This document shows positions 26,074 to 35,473 of a stretch of 64,000 nucleotides of DNA, piece by piece. The stretch comes from DATFCK01 sp963728975 (GTDB taxonomy: Bacteria > Verrucomicrobiota > Verrucomicrobiia > Chthoniobacterales > UBA10450): NCBI GenBank assembly GCA_963728975.1, contig CAVSMF010000002.1, positions 186,001 to 250,000 on the forward strand, read 5' to 3'. Under the pieces are notes generated by a model that worked only from the letters and a program-made list of their open reading frames with translations, did no database searches and was not told the DNA's origin. The position numbers and the translations under genes were made by a program. How positions within the stretch are numbered: the first letter of the stretch is position 1; the number at the start of each line of letters is the position of its first letter.

Positions 26074-26526
26074 TCACGCGCCAGGCGGCGGCAGGATTTC
26101 CAACCCGAATTTGGCTGCGATCTCTATCACGCGCGGGATGTCCTGCTGTTGCGCAGAACTCAGTGCGGCGATCTCCTCGAAGAATCCTTCGAAGCCGGAG
26201 GGCGTGATGACGCACATGAGGCGGCCGGGCGTCTGGCCGAGGTAACGGTAGGTGTGGGGGACCCCGCGCGGCGCAAAAATAGTAGCGCCCTTCCGGGCCA
26301 CAAACGTTTCCCCGCCTACGGTCCACTCGTATTCGCCTTCGAGAATCTGAAATGTTTCGTCCTCGCGCTGATGGATGTGCGGTGGCGGACCGCCGCCTGG
26401 CACGTCGTGTGATTCGACCACGGCGACCGCGCCGCCGGTGTCGCGGCCGTGAATGCGAATGACCATGGGAATTCCCAGGACGTTGATCTGCTTGCCTCCC
26501 TCAGTCGGGATTTGAATTGGCTTCAT
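26074..26526 (-). CDS. cupin-domain protein
   Basis: Starting at ATG 26526 gives 150 residues. The cupin beta-barrel shows motif 1 (PPPHIHQREDETFQILEGEY) with His-His-Glu metal ligands, and motif 2 (GATIFAPRGVPHTYR) with the second His. The function is not determined; small-molecule binding or dioxygenase type activity is possible. A stretch on the plus strand in the same region does not show family patterns. Confidence 0.85.
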   Translation of the reverse strand: MKPIQIPTEGGKQINVLGIPMVIRIHGRDTGGAVAVVESHDVPGGGPPPHIHQREDETFQILEGEYEWTVGGETFVARKGATIFAPRGVPHTYRYLGQTPGRLMCVITPSGFEGFFEEIAALSSAQQQDIPRVIEIAAKFGLEILPPPGA

Positions 26527-26728
26527 AATAAAAATGGATATACGCTGGGGCTGAAATTTTTCCAAGCCAGACCAGGATAGCGCACGCGTCTCGCCTGCTC
26601 ACGATTGCGCACTCGCAATCGCGAACTTTGCCTCTGCTGCCAGTGTGACCAACCTGATCGCTGCGCCAGTCGTCCATAATCCATTTTCAGTTGCCTTCTG
26701 CGATCCCAAGCTGTTAGCTACTAATCCT

Positions 26729-27157
26729 GTGCGGAAATTTGTTATTGTCGGAGCGTTACTGATCGCTGCGACCGCACCTCGGCTCGCCTTAGCGGCGGAT
26801 GCCGGGTCTCTCGACCCGCGTTTCGATGGTCGATGGGCTGGGGTCGAGATCTTTCAGCACAATAACGGGTTTGAACGATGGGCGGGGGAAACGCCCCAGA
26901 TAAAGGCTCTTGTTGTGATCGCCCACTCCGGAACAATGGTTGGCTTTTTGGCAGGATTCGCTCCCGGCCGATACATCATTTCTCCGAAATCCAGAGGCAA
27001 CACCATCCGGATTGAGTCATCCCGCCGAACCTGCCGGCTGGTGTTATCAAAGGATGGAAACACGATTAAAGAGGATGGCACTGCCGCTCTCTTTGTGCGC
27101 GGGCGCGGCGGTGTCCTCTGCCAGCTCACGGCTACATTTCGGCGGGTTGGGAAATAA
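26729..27157 (+). CDS. secreted hypothetical protein
   Basis: I prefer GTG 26729 because it opens a signal peptide (RKFVIVGALLIAATAPRLAL, then A) with 142 residues in total. The mature part has one recognisable feature only, a strand-rich pattern ending LTATFRRVGK. I do not recognise the family. It is upstream of the DUF1800 gene on the same strand but 290 bp away. Confidence 0.5.
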   Translation: MRKFVIVGALLIAATAPRLALAADAGSLDPRFDGRWAGVEIFQHNNGFERWAGETPQIKALVVIAHSGTMVGFLAGFAPGRYIISPKSRGNTIRIESSRRTCRLVLSKDGNTIKEDGTAALFVRGRGGVLCQLTATFRRVGK

Positions 27158-27451
27158 CGAGACACGGTCGTGGCGTTGGGTGTGTCGCGCGAATTGACCC
27201 CAATGGGGAAGGGGGCCTCTGGCCGCGACCGTATGCATTCCCCCATCTTCCATCTACCAACTGCTACGGCGCTAGGTGCGTCCAATGTTTTGAAGGGGCC
27301 GCCTGCCGCGCCGTAGCTTTTTGCGAAGGTTGGGTGTGAACCGCAATTCGCGACTCTTTTGATTCGGATTTCGTTTTCCGGCAAATCCAGGCCGAAACAG
27401 TTTGCGCCGAGGTCCTCACCAGATAGCTTCCGGTGCATCTTGCCCGCAGCC

Positions 27452-30115
27452 ATGCGCGCCCCGTTACAATCCTCACGTCCGTGCGCCAGGCCGGGTCGGC
27501 CGACCGGGTTGGCCTTCTTTGGAGTCGTTATTGCCGCGCTCGCATTTGTCCTTTGCTCGGGCAGGGCCGAGGCCCTGGATCTCGACGGCGACGGAATGAG
27601 TGACGTCTGGGAGCTGATCTTCGGAGCGCAAGGCCTAACGGCTTCGGCAGATACCGATGGCGACGGCTTCACCAATCTCGAGGAATCGCGCGCGGGAACG
27701 AGCCCTTTCGATCCGAATTCATTTCCCGGCTTATCCGTTCAGTTCGTCGGACCCGATTCGCTATCACTTTCGTGGGGAAGCGCGGCAGGAAAAACATATG
27801 ACCTGGAAATGATCGATGATTTCGCGGCGCCGCAATGGGATGTTTTAACCACGTTCAGCGGAAACGGCTCCCTGATGAGCACAACTTTGGGAGTCGCCGG
27901 CGTGTCCCGACATTTTTTTCGCCTGTCGATAGGCGATAAAGACAGCGATCTGGCGGCCAATGGCGCGGCTGGGCCCGACGGCGTAACCGATTGGGAAGAA
28001 CTTTCGCTTGGATTTAATCCCTATTCGGCCCACACCGGCCGGAATGACCAGACTGATCTGCAGCGCATCTCCGCGGGACTGAATTCCCCAAGTGTGATTA
28101 CGGTTTCGGCGCTGGAACCGGAAATGAGCGAGCGCTGGCCTGTTCACGGCGTCGTCGCCATTCGGCGGGGCGGCGGCGGCCTGCGCCCGCTCACAGTAAG
28201 CATTCAACTTGGCGGAACAGCGACGCTGGGCGCAGATTACTCGTTAGTCAGCGGGAACGGCACCTCGGTTGTGATCCCGGCCGGCGTCCGCGAGGTCTGG
28301 GTTGAGTTCGCGCCGATCCCAGACTCGGATGATGCCGAGCCGACCGAAACAATCACCCTGACGGCGATAGCCGGGACCGGCTACTCGCTTGGAAGCACGA
28401 CCGCGGCGACGGTTAACCTGCTAGACGAAACGCTCACCAGTTTGCCCTCGGCGAAAGCGGCCGCGCGATTTCTGATTCAGGCTGCTTTCGGGCCGGACCA
28501 GGATTCACCGGGAGACGCAGACGACATTCCCGAGAACGTCGAGGAAGTGATGGCGATGGGCTACGCGGCATGGATTGACGATCAATTCACGCGCCCAATC
28601 GGCTACATCCAGCCGTGGGTAGATTGGGCGGCGGCGAACGCTAACGGGATTCAACTCTACGGCAATTGGAAGGAATTCTCCTGGTGGAGCCGCGCCATGG
28701 GCGCGCCAAAACTGCGGCCGGACGACATCGCGACGGTCCTGCCCGACCCGTTGCGACAGCGGATCGCCTTCGCGCTCAGCGAAATCCTGGTCGCTTCCGA
28801 CCGGCCGGAGCAGCTCTCGGTCGAGCAGCCGGGCATGGCAAACTTCTATGATCTCTTTGAACGGCACGCATTCGGCAATTACCGCGATTTGCTTCTGGAC
28901 GTTGCGCTTCACCCGGTAATGGGCATTTACCTCAGCCATCTCGGCAATCAGAAGCCGAATCCGGCCGCGAACGTTTTTCCGGATGAGAATTTTGCCCGGG
29001 AGGTCATGCAGCTTTTCACCATCGGGCTTTGGCAGTTGAACCCGGACGGCACGCGCCAGCTCGATGGGCAGGGCCAGCCGATTCCGACCTACAATAATGG
29101 CGACATCACCGAGCTCGCCCGTGTTTTCACCGGACTATCATTTGGTAACAACGCGGATTTCACTCTTTATCCCCGCGACTTCACCGTGCCGATGAAAGGC
29201 TGGGACGCCTATCATGATCTTGCCCAGAAAACGCTTCTTGGCGGCCTGCAACTACCGGCGCGCACCGCCAGTCCCGGCAATACCGGGACGGCAACGATGG
29301 CCGACGTAACTGCTGCAGTGGACAATCTTTTCAATCACCAGAACGTCGGACCGTTCATCGCTTATCGGCTCATCCAGCGGCTGGTCACGTCGAATCCGAG
29401 CCCGGGCTATGTCGGCCGGGTGGCGGCGGCTTTCGCCGACAACGGCTCGGGCGTGCGCGGCGACATGAAGGCTGTAATCAAGGCGATTCTGCTCGATACC
29501 GAAGCGCGCGATCCGGCGATGATGTCGCAGCCGACATGGGGTAAGTTGCGCGAGCCGTTTCTTCGCTGCGTGAACCTGGCGCGCGCCTTCAATGCGACGT
29601 CCAGCTCCGGGTATTATTCGCTCGATCAATTCTCGCTCGCTCATCTTCAGGATCCAATGAATTCGCCGAGCGTGTTCAACTTCTTCCTTCCCAACTACAC
29701 CCCGTCGGGACCGATGACTGAGCTTGGCCTAACGGGTCCCGAATTCCAGATCGTCAATGCCGCCTCAGCCGTGTCGGGAGCGAACTACTTTTGGGATCAC
29801 ATCTTGAGCGATCTGCAATATTGGGGCGCCGGCAACGCGAGTTATGCGGTGCGCCTGAACCTCGATCCCGAGCTGGCCATGGTGACCTCGGGCGACGTTA
29901 ACGCCAACGTTCCTAGCGGCGAACTCGACCCCGATCCGCTCCTTCGCCGGCTCGATCTCGTCCTCACCGGCGGCACGCTCTCGCCGCCGCAATTTCAAAT
30001 CATCCGGGAAGCGATGTTGCGCATCGGCACCGGCACCTGGCAGTGGCACCGGGAACGGCTGCGGATGGCGATCTATCTCATTACCACTTCTGCCGATTTT
30101 AATGTCCAGCGTTAA
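27452..30115 (+). CDS. DUF1800 protein with thrombospondin-type and Calx-beta-like domains
   Basis: The product of 887 residues starts with a signal peptide (about 1-48). Acidic calcium-binding repeats follow (LDLDGDGMSDVWE, DTDGDGFTNLEESRAG), then a Calx-beta-like module (GADYSLVSGNGTSVVIPAGV, then EPTETITLTA), and finally the DUF1800 region (about 340-880; FALSEILVASDRPEQLS, FAREVMQLFTIGLWQL). DUF1800/DUF1501 pairs are common in Verrucomicrobiota and Planctomycetes and are exported. The next gene, DUF1501, begins 4 nt after its stop. Confidence 0.88.
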   Translation: MRAPLQSSRPCARPGRPTGLAFFGVVIAALAFVLCSGRAEALDLDGDGMSDVWELIFGAQGLTASADTDGDGFTNLEESRAGTSPFDPNSFPGLSVQFVGPDSLSLSWGSAAGKTYDLEMIDDFAAPQWDVLTTFSGNGSLMSTTLGVAGVSRHFFRLSIGDKDSDLAANGAAGPDGVTDWEELSLGFNPYSAHTGRNDQTDLQRISAGLNSPSVITVSALEPEMSERWPVHGVVAIRRGGGGLRPLTVSIQLGGTATLGADYSLVSGNGTSVVIPAGVREVWVEFAPIPDSDDAEPTETITLTAIAGTGYSLGSTTAATVNLLDETLTSLPSAKAAARFLIQAAFGPDQDSPGDADDIPENVEEVMAMGYAAWIDDQFTRPIGYIQPWVDWAAANANGIQLYGNWKEFSWWSRAMGAPKLRPDDIATVLPDPLRQRIAFALSEILVASDRPEQLSVEQPGMANFYDLFERHAFGNYRDLLLDVALHPVMGIYLSHLGNQKPNPAANVFPDENFAREVMQLFTIGLWQLNPDGTRQLDGQGQPIPTYNNGDITELARVFTGLSFGNNADFTLYPRDFTVPMKGWDAYHDLAQKTLLGGLQLPARTASPGNTGTATMADVTAAVDNLFNHQNVGPFIAYRLIQRLVTSNPSPGYVGRVAAAFADNGSGVRGDMKAVIKAILLDTEARDPAMMSQPTWGKLREPFLRCVNLARAFNATSSSGYYSLDQFSLAHLQDPMNSPSVFNFFLPNYTPSGPMTELGLTGPEFQIVNAASAVSGANYFWDHILSDLQYWGAGNASYAVRLNLDPELAMVTSGDVNANVPSGELDPDPLLRRLDLVLTGGTLSPPQFQIIREAMLRIGTGTWQWHRERLRMAIYLITTSADFNVQR

Positions 30116-30119
30116 CACC

Positions 30120-31571
30120 ATGAAATCATCGATCTCCCGTCGCAAATTCCTCGGCCAGGCCAGTTGCGCCGCCGTCAGCTCGATCCCCGTTCTCAATACC
30201 CTGCTGAACCTGCGCCTGGCCCAGGACATCGCTGCGGCGACTGCGCCAGCCTCGGGCGAATATCGCGCCCTGGTCTGCCTGTTCCTCGGCGGCGGTAACG
30301 ATTCCTTCAACATGCTTGCACCGTTCAGCGGGCCGTCATCTACCGCCGATGATTCTTATGCCGAATACAGCGCCAGCCGATCGAATCTCGCCCTGCTGAA
30401 AACGTCCAATCAACTCATCGAGATTCATCCCACCAACACACCGGCCCGCACCTTCGGCCTGCACTACGGGATGCCGGAAGTCGCGAATCTTTTTGAAACG
30501 GGCAAGGCCGCCCTTGTCACTAACGTCGGCACCTTGATCGAGCCGGTGCAAAACCGGACCCAGGTCGCGCAAAACCTCAAGCGTTTGCCGCTCGGCCTCT
30601 ACTCCCACAGCGATCAGATTGAACAATGGCAAACCAGTGTGCCGAACAGCCGCAGTGGGATCGGCTGGAGCGGCCGAATGGTCGATTTGATCAAGGATCT
30701 GAACACGAACCAGATCGTGCCGATGCAGATTTCACTGGATGGCAGCAACGTCTGGCAAACCGGCAACACCGTGGCCGAATATGCGATCACTCCCAGCGGC
30801 GCGACCGCGCTCACCGGCTATAACGCCGATTGGGTCCAATACGCTGACGTCCAAAACGCGATGAGCGCCGCGGTGGACAGCCAACTGGCCCTGCAATACG
30901 CGAACCTGCTGTCCCAAACCTTTAACACGCGCAAGAAAGACGCGTTAGCCGCCTATCAGGTCTTCGCTGCGGCCACGGCGCCGCCGTTGCCTGACGGGGT
31001 CACGTTCCCCAATACCTACGTCGGCAACCGCCTCGCGATGATCGTTCGCACCATCCAGGGGCACGCCGCTCTCGGCGCGGTTCGCCAGACATTTTTCGTG
31101 CAATGGGGCGGCTGGGATCATCACGATAACGTCCTCGACAACCAGGCGGCCATGCTTCCACAGGTGAGCGCGGCCATCGGCGCGTTTTATAATGCGCTGG
31201 TCGCGATCGGGCTTGGGAATAACGTAACCCTTTTTTCCGCCAGCGATTTCGGCCGTACTTTGACCAGCAACAGCCGGGGCTCCGATCACGCCTGGGGAAG
31301 CAATCAACTCGTGGTCGGCGGGGCCGTGAACGGCCGGCAAATCTTCGGAGAATACCCGTCGTTAGCCCTCAACCCCGAGACCGGCCCGGAATCCAACCCG
31401 CTCGACACCGGCCGCGGCCGTTTCATCCCAACCACCAGCTGCGACCAGTTCTTTGCCGAACTGGCGCTCTGGCTCGGTGTCAGCGGCTCTAATCTTCCCC
31501 TGGTCTTGCCTAACATCAGCAATTTCTACGACACCAGCAGCGGCACAGCCCCGGTCGGCTTCCTGGCCTGA
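30120..31571 (+). CDS. DUF1501 exported protein
   Basis: Starting at ATG 30120, with a Tat-type signal (SRRKFLGQASCAAVSSIPV). The family pattern is clear: LVCLFLGGGNDSFNMLAPF, later QTFFVQWGGWDHHDN, and a C-terminal SDFGRTLTSNSRGSDHAWGS. This resembles the alkaline phosphatase/sulfatase-like fold of DUF1501. An alternative start at 30102 would overlap the DUF1800 stop. The partner DUF1800 is immediately upstream, so the two form an operon. Confidence 0.9.
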   Translation: MKSSISRRKFLGQASCAAVSSIPVLNTLLNLRLAQDIAAATAPASGEYRALVCLFLGGGNDSFNMLAPFSGPSSTADDSYAEYSASRSNLALLKTSNQLIEIHPTNTPARTFGLHYGMPEVANLFETGKAALVTNVGTLIEPVQNRTQVAQNLKRLPLGLYSHSDQIEQWQTSVPNSRSGIGWSGRMVDLIKDLNTNQIVPMQISLDGSNVWQTGNTVAEYAITPSGATALTGYNADWVQYADVQNAMSAAVDSQLALQYANLLSQTFNTRKKDALAAYQVFAAATAPPLPDGVTFPNTYVGNRLAMIVRTIQGHAALGAVRQTFFVQWGGWDHHDNVLDNQAAMLPQVSAAIGAFYNALVAIGLGNNVTLFSASDFGRTLTSNSRGSDHAWGSNQLVVGGAVNGRQIFGEYPSLALNPETGPESNPLDTGRGRFIPTTSCDQFFAELALWLGVSGSNLPLVLPNISNFYDTSSGTAPVGFLA

Positions 31572-31885
31572 TCGGTGTGGAGAGGCGGGCTTGTCGGCCG
31601 CGATCGGGGGAGCGCATGCGCCCTCGCGTGCCGGTTTCGGCGCCATCGCCGAAACCATCTTTCGACTCGTCGTCAAGACCCAAGAAATGACACACCCGTC
31701 CGGGAATACACGCTTCGTGTCCTTGCCATGGCGCCTCGTTATGGCGAACCTTAGACGCGACCCCATTTCCCAACACCCCAAAATGCGAGAGAAAAGGAGC
31801 GACCGCAAACTAGGGCTCGCTTCCTTCGATGTGACGATTTAGCGATTTTAAAGGATCACGTTAGCGAAAAGATCGCTAAGCTTCC
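31572..31885. other. gene-free stretch
   Basis: I see no gene, strong hairpin or repeat; the minus-strand frames here lack family patterns. Confidence 0.5.
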
Positions 31886-32821
31886 ATGCCCGACCGCTCT
31901 TACGAATTCGTCCAGGTTGACGTCTTCACCCAGACGCCGCTGACCGGTAATCCACTCGCCATTTTTTCCGATGGGCGCGGATTGAACGATGGAGAAATGC
32001 AAGCGCTGGCCCGGGAGATGAATCTTTCCGAGACGACTTTCATTTTGCCACGAGATCCAAAGATTGAAGCAGAGGAGGGGAAAAGGGTCCGCATATTTAC
32101 CGTCGAAGAAGAGTTGCCGTTCGCCGGCCATCCCACTCTCGGAACGGCCCTGCATTTGTATGCCTCTGAGCCCGCCTCCGATTCAAGCGAGTCCGCCCAT
32201 CAGATCACGCTTGATTTGAGAGCGGGCAAGATTCCGGTGCGTTTCACCGTTAATTCGAAGAATGCCGGACGCAGTCGAGTAGACGGCCAGGTGTTCGGGG
32301 AAATGCGCCAACGCGATCCCGAATTCGGAGCGACCTTGCCGCGAGAAAAAGTCGCGCGCATGATTGGAATCGCGACGGACGAGATTCCTCAGGAATGGCC
32401 GATCCAGATGGTCTCGACCGGGTTGCCATTCGTGATCGTTGGCATTCGCAACCTGGAAACCCTGGCGAACCTAAAGTGCCCTCCGGCGCAGGCGGAAGAA
32501 ATTCTCAAGAACAGCGGCGCCAAGTTTTTTTACTTTCTCTGTCCGCAAGGGCGGAAAAATAACCAGCTGGATGTTGCGGCGCGCATGTTCTTTTATGGCG
32601 GTGAAGATCCGGCGACGGGATCAGCGGCCGGTTGCGCGGCGAGTTGGCTGGTCCAACACGGGATCGCCAAAAGCGACGAACAGGTGCTGATTCGACAAGG
32701 CGTGGAGATTCGGCGTTCCAGCGAAATCCATGTGCGCGCAAGGCGAGACGGCGAACGTATCACGAACGTCCGCGTTGGCGGCTACGCGGTGGAAGTCCTG
32801 CGCGGAACCGTACGTCTTTAG
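31886..32821 (+). CDS. PhzF-family isomerase-like protein
   Basis: The 311-residue protein shows the diaminopimelate-epimerase-like fold duplicated: VDVFTQTPLTGNPLAIFSDG, the catalytic Glu49 in MNLSETTFIL, and the second-half glycine motif DPATGSAAGCAASWLV. Family members act in phenazine or amino-acid derivative isomerisation; most bacterial homologues are uncharacterised. No phenazine genes lie nearby. Confidence 0.9.
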   Translation: MPDRSYEFVQVDVFTQTPLTGNPLAIFSDGRGLNDGEMQALAREMNLSETTFILPRDPKIEAEEGKRVRIFTVEEELPFAGHPTLGTALHLYASEPASDSSESAHQITLDLRAGKIPVRFTVNSKNAGRSRVDGQVFGEMRQRDPEFGATLPREKVARMIGIATDEIPQEWPIQMVSTGLPFVIVGIRNLETLANLKCPPAQAEEILKNSGAKFFYFLCPQGRKNNQLDVAARMFFYGGEDPATGSAAGCAASWLVQHGIAKSDEQVLIRQGVEIRRSSEIHVRARRDGERITNVRVGGYAVEVLRGTVRL

Positions 32822-33002
32822 TCTGCTGACCAAAATGCAAGAAAAAGGCCGGATTTCCCCTCTACAGTCACGAGGGGAGTGGCGAGTGACCGTGCGCGGC
32901 GAGCGAGTTTCAGACGCTGCAATCCTGAGTTGCGGCAAAGAATCGACGGTCACAGACCGCCGCTACAGACCACGCTGCCTCGCCTATTTATGAGACCGCT
33001 TC

Positions 33003-33734
33003 TTAGTAGTGCGCGCCGACGTATTCCCACATCTGATGGTGCCAGTAAGGCCATTCGTGCCCGCCTTCCGGACCCCAATCGTCCAGATGATGGGCAATGC
33101 CGCGATTCCTGAGGATCTCGGACATTCGGTAGGTCGGCCCGCTGTTCTCCCACGGGCCACAGCCGGTCACGAGCCGGATGTCGCAACTCGCGTATTGATG
33201 GAAATACCACGGGTCACTCAGGTTGGAAACATAGTCCACCGGGTTATTGAAGTAGAAGTTGTCGTCGTACATCCCATCCATGGAATCGCGCAGGTCGTAG
33301 ATGCCTGACAGTGCGTAGCAGCGCTTCACATGATCGGGATGCTTGAACAGGGTGTTGGCTGCGTGATAGGCGCCGAGCGACGCTCCCAGGGTGGTAATCG
33401 GGATGCCGGGCGTCTGGCATTGGGAGTCGATGAATGGGAAAACTTCGTTCGCCACATAGGCGTCGTACTGGGCCTGCATCCAACTCCGATGGAAGGGGTG
33501 CGCTCCCTTGTTTTGGAACGAATCGTTGTTCACGCTGTTGATGGAGAAGATGCGGATGCGCCCCTGTTCCAGGTAGGGGCTGAGGGCGCCGATCATGCCT
33601 TGACCTTCCTGTTCCCATTCGTCGCCGCCGCTGGTCGGAAAGGCGAGGACGGGCATACCGTAATGGCCGTAGACGGCGACGCCCATGTCGCGATTGAGCC
33701 GATCAGAGTACCAACGGTGATAGTCGCGATGCAT
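33003..33734 (-). CDS. esterase of the alpha/beta-hydrolase fold (esterase-D type)
   Basis: From ATG 33734 (243 residues; the 37-residue extension upstream has no conserved pattern). The nucleophile elbow is TLGASLGAYHAAN and a late His occurs in the WGPEGGHEWPYWHHQMWEY segment; a possible acid residue lies between. The family holds putative esterases related to esterase D. Cytosolic. Confidence 0.8.
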   Translation of the reverse strand: MHRDYHRWYSDRLNRDMGVAVYGHYGMPVLAFPTSGGDEWEQEGQGMIGALSPYLEQGRIRIFSINSVNNDSFQNKGAHPFHRSWMQAQYDAYVANEVFPFIDSQCQTPGIPITTLGASLGAYHAANTLFKHPDHVKRCYALSGIYDLRDSMDGMYDDNFYFNNPVDYVSNLSDPWYFHQYASCDIRLVTGCGPWENSGPTYRMSEILRNRGIAHHLDDWGPEGGHEWPYWHHQMWEYVGAHY

Positions 33735-33830
33735 GCCTTGGGAGGATACCGGGTTGAGGCTCGGGCTCAAGCCCGGGTTTGACCATCGCGCTGGCCGCGC
33801 GCGCAGCCTTGGAACACAGACAATATAGAG

Positions 33831-33937
33831 GGGCGTGTTGCCCAAACATCTCAGTTGGCATTTCCTCCTTTGTCATTCCGACCGGCAACGTGACGTTGCC
33901 GCCCGACATGACAGAAGTGCATGTCGGCAACACGCCC
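33831..33937. repeat. imperfect inverted-repeat element of about 107 bp
   Basis: The ends gggcgtgttgcc (33831-33842) and ggcaacacgccc (33926-33937) are an exact 12-bp inverted pair; between them lies another small palindrome (gcaacgtgacgttgc). No gene is inside. Confidence 0.6.
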
Positions 33938-34012
33938 TAAATCTCGCTCGGTTCCAATTCCTGAATACCCGGGAGTCCATAGACAGCGAGCGGGGCGGCG
34001 GGAACGTCACCT

Positions 34013-34882
34013 TTAGTGTGAGGATTTAGAATCCATAAAAGCTCGGACTAACGCCGCAATCTGATCTGCCGCTGTATCTAATCCGAAATGACCGGCGTCG
34101 AGAACGTGCACTTCCGCCTTGGGCACATCCTTGCGGTAGCGTTCCGGCTCTCCCGGATCGAAAGAGAGATCGTACTTGCCCCAAATCACCAGCAGGCGGG
34201 GTTGCTTCTGGTGCATCCAAGCCTGCCATTTCGGGTAGGCGTCAACGTTCGTCCGATAATCGTAGAACAGATCGCTTTGGATGTCCGCCTGGCCCGGCTG
34301 GTTGAGAAAATAATATTCGTCGGTCCAAAGATCAGGGTCGTAGCGGCCCACGTTTGGATCGTTGCCGACGTGCCGGGTCCGGGTCGTCGGGAGCGAAAGC
34401 AGATTTGTGCGAAGCGCCTTTTCGTGGGCTGCCCGATCTTTCCAGAACTCGCGCCGCGTCTTCCAGTTCGCACCGAGCCCCTCATTGTGCCCAGCCGCGT
34501 CTTGAACAATGAGCGCTTCGACGCGGTCCGGGTGCGCAAGCGCCATGCGAAAACCGACCGGGCCGCCGTAATCGTGCATGTAAAGCGTGTAATGGGCGAG
34601 CCCCAGCGCTTCGGTAAAGTGATTCATGATCTCGGCAATGTGATCGAAGGTGTAGGCAAATTTCTTCGGGTCCGGCCAATCGCTGTGTCCAAAGCCCGGG
34701 TAATCGGGCGCGACGAGGTGAAACCGATCGGAAAGCCGGGCGAAGAGCGGCTCGAATTGCCGCGAAGAAGTTGGAAGTCCGTGCAGCAAGAGAATCGTGG
34801 GCGCGTCTGTCGGGCCGGCTTCCCGGTAAAAGATCGACAATCCATCGATCTGTTTCGTGCGATAAAAAGTCGGGTATCTCAT
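34013..34882 (-). CDS. alpha/beta hydrolase with Asp nucleophile (haloalkane dehalogenase/epoxide hydrolase type)
   Basis: I start at ATG 34882 (289 residues), preceded by aaagga. It shows the HGLP oxyanion region, the nucleophile motif LYMHDYGGPVG in which Asp replaces Ser as in epoxide hydrolases and haloalkane dehalogenases, and a C-terminal HVLDAGHFGLDT with the catalytic His. An upstream in-frame start at 34972 would add a hydrophobic leader. Same strand as RidA and SDR genes, about 100 bp downstream of RidA. Confidence 0.88.
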   Translation of the reverse strand: MRYPTFYRTKQIDGLSIFYREAGPTDAPTILLLHGLPTSSRQFEPLFARLSDRFHLVAPDYPGFGHSDWPDPKKFAYTFDHIAEIMNHFTEALGLAHYTLYMHDYGGPVGFRMALAHPDRVEALIVQDAAGHNEGLGANWKTRREFWKDRAAHEKALRTNLLSLPTTRTRHVGNDPNVGRYDPDLWTDEYYFLNQPGQADIQSDLFYDYRTNVDAYPKWQAWMHQKQPRLLVIWGKYDLSFDPGEPERYRKDVPKAEVHVLDAGHFGLDTAADQIAALVRAFMDSKSSH

Positions 34883-34984
34883 GGCGGATTCCTTTCCATT
34901 AACTTGGGCGAGCGCCAGCAATTCGAACGAACAGACGAGCATAAACATTTTCTCTGCAATGGTTCGTTGCATGATCGGGCCTTC

Positions 34985-35473
34985 CTAATTAGACACTTCG
35001 AAAATCACGTCCAGTTCCACCGGCGTGCCCAGGGGAAGGCTGGCCACGCCATAGACCGAGCGGCAGGGGTTTTTGTTCTCTCCGAACACGTCCTGGAGCA
35101 GCTCGGAAGCGCCGTCAGCGACTTTCGGCTGATCGCGGACGTCTCCCGAAGTGGCCACCGACACGCCGAGCCGGACGATTCGCGTCACCTTGTCGAGCGA
35201 TCCCAAATATTCTCGTGCAACGGCGAGCAAATTGAGCGCCGCCAGGCGAGCGGCTTTATAGCCGGCTTCGACATCGAGCTCGGCTCCGATGCGCCCGACG
35301 AATTTCGCCGCGCGACCTTCCGTGGGAAGCATGCCGGTCAGGAAAAGCAGATTACCTGTCTGGACCGCTTCCGAGTAAACGCCAAACGGTTTCGGCGGGA
35401 CCGGGAGTTTGATGCCGAGTTGTTGCAAACGCTGTTCGGCGCCGTTCGGATTGGAATTTTCAGGTGTTACCAT
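34985..35473 (-). CDS. RidA/YjgF-family protein
   Basis: The product of 162 residues has the family signature GVYSEAVQTGNLLFLTGMLP and NKNPCRSVYGVASLPLGTPV with the conserved Arg. RidA enzymes deaminate reactive enamine/imine intermediates; this longer subgroup (YjgH-like) is less well studied. Its start overlaps the SDR stop by 7 nt, indicating translational coupling. Confidence 0.9.
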   Translation of the reverse strand: MVTPENSNPNGAEQRLQQLGIKLPVPPKPFGVYSEAVQTGNLLFLTGMLPTEGRAAKFVGRIGAELDVEAGYKAARLAALNLLAVAREYLGSLDKVTRIVRLGVSVATSGDVRDQPKVADGASELLQDVFGENKNPCRSVYGVASLPLGTPVELDVIFEVSN

